A stretch of DNA of 64,000 nucleotides from Dendrocalamus latiflorus (taxonomy: Eukaryota > Streptophyta > Magnoliopsida > Poales > Poaceae). The stretch is from NCBI GenBank assembly GCA_017311315.1, contig CM029654.1:24139879-24203878 (forward strand), given 5' to 3'. This document shows positions 55,905-64,000 of this stretch, one piece after another (positions within the stretch are counted from its first letter, which is position 1; the number at the start of each line of letters is the position of its first letter). The notes beneath the pieces were generated by a model. That model was not told the origin of the DNA. It saw only the letters and a list, made by a program, of their open reading frames with translations, and did not search any database. A program made the translations under genes and the position numbers.

Positions 55905-58197
55905 CACTACTGCATAAAAGGTCATCACAAACGGTTCAAAAATATCATCATAGATGGTTTTAGGAGCTGTTTCGAACCACCTGTGATGCATACTATCATA
56001 TATGGTTATTAACTCAGAACCGTCTGTGATAGCTATATATCACAGATGGTTGGTAGATGAAATCATCTATGATAGCTGGTGTCACAGACGGTTTGTCCTA
56101 AGGAACAGTCTGTGATATTCTTTTGTATTGCTAAATCTATTTCTGTTTATTGATTAGTCTCAAAAAATGTTAGCCAATAAACAAAAATAGACAGGAAAAG
56201 AAATGTCAACCGTCTTCATGAAGAACAATTCCCGAAGAGACGATGCGCTTTGGTTTGCCAACAAATTCTTGGGAAAGATTCTAAAAAAATTATCTGTTGG
56301 ACTTCCGTTTAACATTCCCACAAGTCGATAGCTTACAAATAGCCATTAGAAGCACAGACTTTCCATCTTTCCTACTTCTACTTCACTTTAGAGTTCTTAT
56401 CTCCAAACCTCTCAAGTCCGAGTGGATTTCTTTACAAGAAATAATCGGTCCTTGGAGTTCTTCCACAATGGGTAAGATCATGGAAAATATACATTCCACA
56501 GAACAAATTGACTTTTTGACCACTGTGGAAAAGACAGAGTCCATGGATCATGACATCAAGATGGTCGAAAAGTCAATTTGGTCTATGGATTGAAGTCTTC
56601 AAGAAATTGGTAGAAGAAAAAATCTAGAAGCATCAAGATTTACATGGCTGAAAAACTAGCCATCCATCAATTTCGTAATTTCAGATCCAAGCATCAAGGA
56701 AGAGAAGGGAGGGGATTGGATGGGGGATATCATCGGCAATGAAGGAGAGGTGACGATAGTGTCACCGTTATGTCACGATAATGACACTAGACAAGACACT
56801 CTTACGACAAGAGTGCCTTCTGTAGTGAACCGTGGCATCACAACCAGAGACGGAGAAGCATCAGGAAATGCTAGCCATGCCTTCTGAAACAAGCAGATCA
56901 ACATGTATACATTCAATTCACATCTCAATTCATTTCACAAACATAAAACATCCATTTTTATTAAGATTAGAGCCTACCATTACAATATACCAAAACAACG
57001 AGCAGGTTACACAACAAGAACAGAGAAAAGGCAAAGATCCTCTATGCCTTCTCACCCTTGATGCAACGCATGAGCTGGATGTCTTTGACGCCTACCATCG
57101 TCGGCGTTGATTGAGCGTCTGCACGGTTGGCACGAGCTAGTTGCTTATGCGGTGTCTTGCCTCCCGTAGACTTGTGCGTCGTCTACAAGGAGGAGGAGAG
57201 CAAGCAGGAGGAGGAGAACAGCAGGGAGGAGGAGAACAGCAAGGAGGAGGACAGCAAGGAGAAGAACAGCAAGGAGGAGGATGGCAACGAAGAGGAGACC
57301 AGCAAGAAGGCTAGGTTTTGGTTAATTATATTTATAGGGGAGGGAGAGGGAGGGAGAGGCGGGAGTTCGAATTTTTTGGCGCGGGAACGGAGCTACGATC
57401 CGTGGGGTGAGGATTGGTGGATTTCTATTGGCTATGATTGGGTCGAGGAGGATTTACAGGCCCAGCGGTCAGATTATCACAGACGGTTATATATATAGAA
57501 CCGTCTATGAATTAGAGCACAAATTATATATACCGATGCCATATAAACAACTAGTCTGAAAAGATAAAATAGCAAAGTTTTATATAGCTTATATATACTC
57601 ATTTGAAAGGTTGCGATGAGATCTACAACTTTTCAGTTGAAGCAAAATCCAAATTCCAAAAGGAAGACCAAGAAAAAGGGCAAAAACATAAACCAAAAAC
57701 ATGCGACGCAGGTTTAGGTCCAAAGATGGCTGATTTTCGGGGTCTTGGAGGGTGACTGGCACAAGCGGGTCATTTTTTGGATCGGGCTCATCGTTAGCTT
57801 TCTAACGAGTACAAAAACGTCGAAAACGGATACCGTATGCAAAAGTTATGCTCGTTTTACTGAAAGTGTCTCAAAACTGAATCATACTCGGACTTAAGCG
57901 GGAAAATATGAAATTTTGAGGGATTGCAAGGCGGGAAACGTATCACAGACGGTTTTATAATCAAACCATCTGTGATATTCCAGATTATCACAGACGGTTT
58001 TATAATAAAAAACCGTCTGTGATATTCCAGTATCACAGACGGTTCAACGGTAAGAACCGTTTGTGATACTCCTTTTTCCCGCCACAAATACCACAGACGG
58101 CCTCCAAATTAAAACCGTCTGTAATAGTGTACATCACAGACGGTTTCACAAAATCGTCTGTGATTTGGCGTCTAGTATTAGGCTTTCTGTAGTAGTG
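55905..58197 (-). mobile_element. Inverted second copy of the H3-carrying non-autonomous CACTA, with a ~690-bp insert
   Basis: The left end CACTACTGCATAAAAGGTC corresponds to the right end of 45,188-46,688, and the right end ...GGCTTTCTGTAGTAGTG to its left end, so the copy is inverted. The shared interior runs from about 56,900 to 58,197 and includes the H3 fusion, TATA, E2F-like and CCAAT motifs and the spacer near 57,530-57,950. Between about 56,175 and 56,862 there is extra DNA absent from the other copy, with an anonymous ORF (56,297-56,593). Flanking triplets are AAC and CCA, so no intact TSD. Confidence 0.82.
57042..57185 (-). pseudogene. H3: Histone H3 tail fusion, second copy
   Basis: Same 47-codon fusion as at 46,105-46,248, on the minus strand. 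It keeps KSTGGKTPHKQLA, closer to H3 at residue 11 than copy 1, and ends VKDIQLMRCIKGEKA. The first codon is TAG where copy 1 has CAG. The two copies differ at several silent and several amino-acid-changing sites, and the fusion point is identical, so the deletion preceded duplication of the element. Confidence 0.83.
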
Positions 58198-59277
58198 CCA
58201 ATAGTGGAGAAATTGCAGCTGAGAAGTAACTCATAATATTAGCGGTTCGAGCTAAGAACAGAAAGAAATTCATCTAGTGGATCACAATTTTTAGTACGAG
58301 TGGATCATTTTAGAACATAAGAATTTCACAAAAAACAATTCAATTTTCACAAGAATATGGGGGCAAATCCAGCTTTTCAGAAAGATCAGTGACCAATCAG
58401 GCACTCAGCACAACTAAATCGAATAGCAATGTTGCATTGCAAAGTTGGTGTCCTACAGAGCATCAACTAGCATCCCCTTCCATAGAGATCAGTATTTCAT
58501 GTATGTCTCCAGTGAACTTACTGTTTGCTGTCCGAAGGTGCACCTATCACTACCATAGAAAGAATCATCACAAACAAGTCTAAACTATCATCATACACGA
58601 TTTTTAAACCATCTGAATTTTTGTGTTTGTGATAATAGACAGTCATCATCGACGGTTTGTAAGCCGTCTATGATAAGAACAATATAGACGGTTCTTATAT
58701 ATAAATACCACAAATGGTTCTTATATATAATCATATGTGATATGTCACATATCACAGACGGCTAGTATAAAAAACCATTTGTGATATGTCATATATCACA
58801 AACGGTTATATATAAGAACCGTCTATGATATTTGACATATCACGGACAGTTATATATAAAAATCATCTGTGATATCTTACATATCACATACAATTATATA
58901 TAAAAACCATCTGTGATAGCTCTTTGACTAAATAAAAAATTTTCTGCTTTATGGCTAGCCTCAGAAAATGCTAGCCATGCCATCTAAAAACAAGTAAGCA
59001 GATCACAGATAATTGCAGATCTTACACAGATCTCACAAATGAATCACAAAGATCATTACATAGAAGTACAATGTGAAATGTTTGATGAAGTACAATTGAA
59101 TCAAATGTTTGAATATCTTTAAATTGTTGTCGCTGGGGTAGAACTCTCCCTTCGAGTTAATGACCTCCACCATCAAGAAGGTGGAGAGCTGTCCACAAAC
59201 TTCGAAGAGTTTGTTAAGAGCGAATGCGCTTTTATCAAATTTCACACCCTATCGCCAGTATTAGTATAGTCATAAGC

Positions 59278-59743
<466 letters not shown>

Positions 59744-60459
59744 TTGATAATCACAAAATAATTATTACCAGATTGATAAACCTCTAGATCATTCATCTTA
59801 ACGCCTATGATTTTCTGCATATAGCGGCAAACGTAGAATGCACATACATTGTCTGGTAGCTACTAGTGGCACTGCAAAAATAGAATTACATACATAAGTA
59901 TAGTCAGTTCTAGAGGCATTGTTACTATGTGTGATATAGAATTGTCGTGTGTCAGCGGATACCTTAAATCGGATATCATGTCACAGTGTGGCGCTGAATT
60001 CTTTCTATCTCCCTACCTTGGCAACGTAAGCGCTGAATTGCCTACATGATTCCAAAAAGTTAACCTCGGCCATTCCAAAAAGTTAGCAAACGAAGGGAAG
60101 ACTACGATAAAATTATGTATGGAGGAAATGAGTTTTCCTATTAATTGTTTGTTGCACACGGGTGAAGTCATGGTGTTTGTTGATTAGGGAATCAAGATAT
60201 ATCACCTACTCATGTATGTCACTATAGTCATTAAATCTAAGTTCGTGTTGCGTATAAAGTAGAAATAAAACTTGTATAACAACTAGTGAAGCACTTACCC
60301 CTATTTGTAGGGTAGCAAAATGTAGTTGTTGTTGCTCTGAGCAAGCAGTCCCGCTGTTACGTAATTTTCGACATAAGATGCATTTTCGTTGATGCATTGC
60401 TCAGAGACTAAGTGTGGGTTGAGGAAACCCATCGGTTCTCGCATCCGCTGGGCATGTTG

Positions 60460-61210
60460 CACTACTACACAAAGGGTCATCACAGACGTTTGTAACTCTC
60501 ATCAAAGATGGTTTCTGAGCCATCTTCTTTATTGTGCTATGATAATAGGTGGTTGTTACAGATGGCACTCAAACCGTCTGTGATAATCACAACATAGACA
60601 ATTTTTAACAATAACCGTCTGTGATATGTCACATATCACAGATATTGTTATATATAACCGTCTGGGATATCTGATATATCATAGACAGCTAATGCAAAAA
60701 ATCGGCTGTGATATGTCACATATCACAAATGGTTTTATAGATAACCATCTAGGATATCTGATACATCACGAACACCTAATACAAAAAATCGTATGTGATA
60801 CATCAGATATCATAGACTGTTCTTAAAAATAACCGTCTGTGATATGTAACATATCATAGACAGCTAATACAAAAATCCATCTGTGATATATTAGATATGA
60901 CAGGCTGTTCTTAAAAAATAACTATTTATGATATGTGATATATCATAGACGGCTAATACTAAAAACCATCTGTGATAGCATTTGACTAGCTATAAAAAAA
61001 ATTCTCGGCTAGCCTCAAGAAATGCTAGCCATGCCCTCTGAAAATAAGCAAGCAGATCATAGATATGCAATTTGAATAAATAATCGCAGATACAACTGAT
61101 TAAATCATAGGTAATTATAGATCTTATAGTACACGACAATAAAAACACATTGAATGAAATGTTTGATGTACATTTGAATGAATTGCAATTGATGAAGTAC
61201 CCACTACACA
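60460..61210 (-). mobile_element. CACTA-1-family 3'-end fragment inserted beside the Ulp1 fragment
   Basis: Begins CACTACTACACAAAGGGTC, has about a dozen subterminal repeats (60,480-60,980), then the same spacer found after 58,920 (ggctagcctcaagaaatgctag, atgaaatgtttgatg). It ends abruptly near 61,210, where GC-rich DNA begins. It is a truncated copy in the same orientation as 58,548-60,459. Confidence 0.68.
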
Positions 61211-61316
61211 ACATCTATAAACTGTTATCGCTCAGGTGCGCAGCCCATTTAAGACCTGGGGACCCAGGAGTGAACCTGGTTGGACCTGGCGGAGTGCTAG
61301 GGTCCGGATCCAATAT

Positions 61317-61425
61317 TCGTCGCAATGCCTCCCTCCTCTCTGTGATGTTTACCTTTTCAGTTGGCATGGAGGGCAGAGGGGAGTGGAATGGTAAGGCATC
61401 CAGGGATGACGACAGGAGTAGAGTT
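61317..61425 (+). repeat. Second copy of the 43,437-43,540 segment
   Basis: cgtcgcaatgcctccctcct...ggaatggtaaggcatcc matches 43,437-43,540 with few changes, then diverges at the copia fragment. Confidence 0.85.
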
Positions 61426-61456
61426 GGCAAGAAATGGCCACCGATCCCGTCCCGCC

Positions 61457-62286
61457 TCAGCCTTCCTCAAGTCTGCCACCGATCATATTGACGGCCTTCT
61501 TCTTTGAATACTCACCATCTCTAATCTTGCGGAAGCGATAGTCCTTCGCCATATGACCATCTTTTCCGCGCACAAAGCAGGTGATGTCCCTCAAATCTTT
61601 TTTCTTAGTTTTCTTCTTCTTAAAGCTACTTGTCTTGCTCAGTTTGTTCAATTTATACTTCTTTGCAGCAGTCTTTTTCTCTGTGACATTTGCATTATTC
61701 TGGCCAGAGGTGCTAGGTGAATCTTTTGCTCTTACTTTTTCTTCCACATCAAGGGCTGCAATGAGATCCTCTATAAAAATCTCTTCGCTCTTATGTTTCA
61801 AGCTATTGACAAAATCCCGCCAAGAGGTAGGGAGTTTAGCAACAATGCCCACAGCCACAAACTTTGGAGGCAACACACAACCCAGGTGCGCAATCTCACC
61901 AACTAGTAGCTGGAGATCATGAGCTTGTCCAACTATGGACTTAGCCTCATCCATGCTAAAATAAAAAATTGCTTACACATGTAGAGCTAGCGACCTGCAT
62001 CTGCCTCTGCATATTTATGATCTAGTGCATCCCACAACTCTGTAGCGGACTTGTAGTCCATGTACACATCATAGAGCTGATCTGCCAGAACAGTCAGAAT
62101 GTAGCCAAGAGCAGTGTTGTTCGCATTTTCAAACTGCATAAACTGCTTAATCGTAAATAGATATTACGGGTGGATAACCCACCATAGCCCCAAAGACATG
62201 AGCCAACACTTGGCTCTAGTCTGCCATCTACGAAAATTCTGACCAGAAAATCACTCAGGTTTCATCGCATCAAAAGCACTAGCCAT
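61457..62286 (-). pseudogene. Ty1/copia gag pseudogene
   Basis: The minus strand starts at ATG 62,286 (MASAFDAMKPEWF, with a stop for Trp/Gly context near 62,254). Then a UBN2-type gag core (ATELWDALDHKYAEADAG near 62,030) and an open 166-codon stretch 61,954-61,457 (MDEAKSIVGQAHDLQLLVGE, SWRDFVNSLKHK, EEIFIEDLIAALDVEE) follow. The zinc knuckle reads CFVRGKDGHMAKDYRF: second and last cysteines are lost. No pol follows; the sequence switches to the duplicated block at about 61,425. Confidence 0.85.
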
Positions 62287-62469
62287 TGCTGTATTGCAAC
62301 AAAATTCATAATAAGATTTCTGGAATGTTAATAATGTGGGCAATATTTTAATTTCAAGTTTTACTAGCAGACAAAAACAATAAACTAGTGATGCAAAACT
62401 CGCAACTAACAGCAGGTTACTCATCATACTTCAGAATATACACAAGTAAATTTTATTAACAAAGTCGAA

Positions 62470-62890
62470 CAAATGCGCGAACAACTTACAATTGGGCTTG
62501 TTGAAGAACAGGAAGTAGCGCAGGCTTGATGCAGTGTAGAACGTAGATGACACAGTGAAGTGAGCGGTCGCGCAGATGTGCGCTGCCCAGAAACCTTATT
62601 GCCGTCCCGTGTAGGTACTCTCTGCTACAGTGGTTCGGAGATAGCCGCTCCTCTTCTTCACGGTGCACGCCGGAAAGAAGAGTCGACGAAGTTCAGACGG
62701 CGCAGCACAACAGCACATAAATTCGTAGGAGGAAAAGAATGGAGGCAGTCAGATTCTTTACACATACTCTGAACGTCTCCAGCATATATATAGACAGACT
62801 GATAACTAACATGATTAAACACAATTATTTACCCTTTGATAACTGACATATTTAACCAGTCATTTACCTACTAGTAACTGCCTGTTATCA
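62470..62890 (-). repeat. Copia 5' LTR (minus orientation)
   Basis: On the minus strand it begins TGATAACAGGCAGTTACTAG (62,890), has a TATA-like TATATATA at about 62,785-62,792, and a GC-rich transcribed part up to about 62,470, 190 bp before the gag ATG. The inner LTR border is not firmly placed. It ends next to the repeated agggttaggcagaacgag of block Y. Confidence 0.6.
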
Positions 62891-62900
62891 AACCCAATAA

Positions 62901-63331
62901 AGGGTTAGGCAGAACGAGACCTCACCTTACCGAGGAGATGAGGCCGGCGAACGCTTCTGTGCTTGCTGTGGAGTCACCGATGTCGCCAAGCAAGCCACCG
63001 AGGAAACCCCTGGAGTCGCCGCCGGTCGCCTGATCTAATGCCTCTACCCAACGCTTCGGCCGAAGAGTTCTAGAAAACCCGAAGGGTGCTGAAGGGGTAT
63101 CATCCAATAGCATTTGTGGGTAATTACCGTGAACTTCTATGGGCTATTACGCTTCACATGTGTTAGCTCTACACGAGAATCCACCTCAAGGCAGTCTCTC
63201 CTAATCAGTTCATTTTGGACTCTGCTCCTCATGAGAAGCAGAATCAGCCTATTTTAAGAAGTGAATTGTTTGGCACAGCTTCACTTAACTTAAAAGAGAA
63301 GTTCAGAGTAGAGTTCTACTAAAAAGGCCCT
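62901..63331 (-). mobile_element. PIF-like block Y, copy 2
   Basis: Matches 44,662-45,166 closely but has only one copy of the 68-bp ggggtatcatccaatagcat unit. The outer end GGGCCTTTTTAGTAGAAC has two changes relative to other copies. The flanking TTTGCATGGTGTCGTG is shared with 40,206. Confidence 0.5.
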
Positions 63332-63437
63332 TTGTTTGCATGGTGTCGTGTGCGTCGGTTGCATGTGTAGCGCTGGGTTTGGCGCAGTTTCGGCAGCTGT
63401 GGTGATCTGTTGTGGTATGGCACCGCAAAAGGCAGAT

Positions 63438-64000
63438 ATTTTGTCAATGGAGAAAAGTTACACCCTTATATCTGTTGAAGTAGGCCGAAGGCAGATACAT
63501 GTTCTATTTTTAGTGCTGAAAGAGGTGATAACTGGTGGATTTTCTGTGTGCTACAGGGATATTGGTAGAATATCTGAATTCGTGAAATCAAAGCATGAAG
63601 AAGGTGTTGTTTGCCCTAAATTTCATGTCCTTCCAGTCTGAAAATTTCGCAGTAGCTGTCATCATTTTATTCCACCTCCATTTGTCATATTAGCTTTGCA
63701 TCCACTTACATCCATGAGGCTTACTGCCTTGATGTCTGCTTTATATTCTCTGCATAGCTGGAACCAGATGATTCTGGAGAGTAAGTCCTGAAAAAGGAAC
63801 AAACACTACATTCATACTTTTAATTTGTTCTCAGTCACTCTTTGTTTAGGAGACTAGTAAACACTACATTAATACTTTTAATTTGTTCTCAGTCACTCTT
63901 TGTTTAGGAGACAAGTAACTTATCATGTTCGAGGATGCTCTCCTTTACTGGTTTCCTTACAGTTTAGTACATGTTTGTCGAAGATATATTTTCTATTAAA
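63438..64000 (+). other. Duplicated gene-like block X, copy 2 (runs off the window)
   Basis: Matches 43,905-44,361 with the same open frame (DIGRISEFVKSKHEEGVVCP) and the same exon/donor structure at about 63,760-63,782. From 63,963 it reads tttagtacatgtttgtcgaa, the undisturbed version of the site where the small CACTA sits at 45,188. The window ends inside this match. Confidence 0.6.

Noticed and set aside
55905..56827. A separate CACTA element with AAC duplications
   Set aside because: The triplets match but the two ends share only the first six bases and subterminal repeats are absent at the right side; I kept the larger inverted element as the main call and list this as a finding only.

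Overview
This is a piece of a grass (Poaceae) nuclear genome. The evidence is plant-type CACTA transposons with TNP2 and plant-specific Transposase_24 genes, grass-type Ty3/gypsy and Ty1/copia retrotransposons, hAT and PIF/Tourist-like elements, GC-rich 5' leaders beside AT-rich spacers, and one dirigent gene of the monocot type that lacks a signal peptide. I cannot fix the species. There is no bacterial or organellar content. Almost everything is mobile DNA nested inside other mobile DNA. All boundaries, target-site duplications (TSDs) and reading frames below were read by eye; no alignment or database search was run.

Layout. 1-2.4 kb: unassigned DNA with a 504-bp hAT-like miniature element. 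2.4-6.6 kb: decayed Ty3/gypsy leader ORF and gag (+ strand), split by a PIF-like element that itself holds a hAT miniature element. 6.6-16.7 kb: gypsy LTR material and a decayed gypsy pol on the - strand. 16.7-18.4 kb: decayed copia integrase/RT (+). 18,375-40,132: a CACTA element (CACTA-1) inserted in the copia RT with a TGG duplication; the copia reading frame resumes at 40,133. Inside CACTA-1 lies a second CACTA element (CACTA-2, 23,414-36,402, opposite orientation, ATT duplication), with a nearly intact TNP2 (one frameshift), a Transposase_24 gene and an ARM-repeat gene fragment. CACTA-1 itself carries a TNP2 pseudogene, a second transposition-type gene and a Ulp1-like protease pseudogene.

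40-47 kb: a chimeric region with a possible transit-peptide exon cut by a 2.6-kb hAT element (perfect 8-bp TSD), a broken zinc-knuckle ORF, a duplicated gene-like block (second copy at the end of the window), a PIF-like block, and a 1.5-kb non-autonomous CACTA (45,188-46,688). That small CACTA carries a deleted histone H3 gene: N-terminal tail joined to C-terminal tail with the histone fold missing, behind a promoter with CCAAT, E2F-like and TATA motifs. An inverted second copy lies at 55,905-58,197.

47-50 kb: low-coding DNA and a dirigent gene (- strand, one frameshift, SINE-like intron insert). 50.6-55.5 kb: a complete non-autonomous LTR retrotransposon with gag but no recognisable pol, with paired LTRs, PBS and PPT. 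55.5-61.2 kb: CACTA derivatives of the CACTA-1 family, including a Ulp1 fragment. 61.3-64 kb: a copia gag/LTR fragment and the second copy of the duplicated block.
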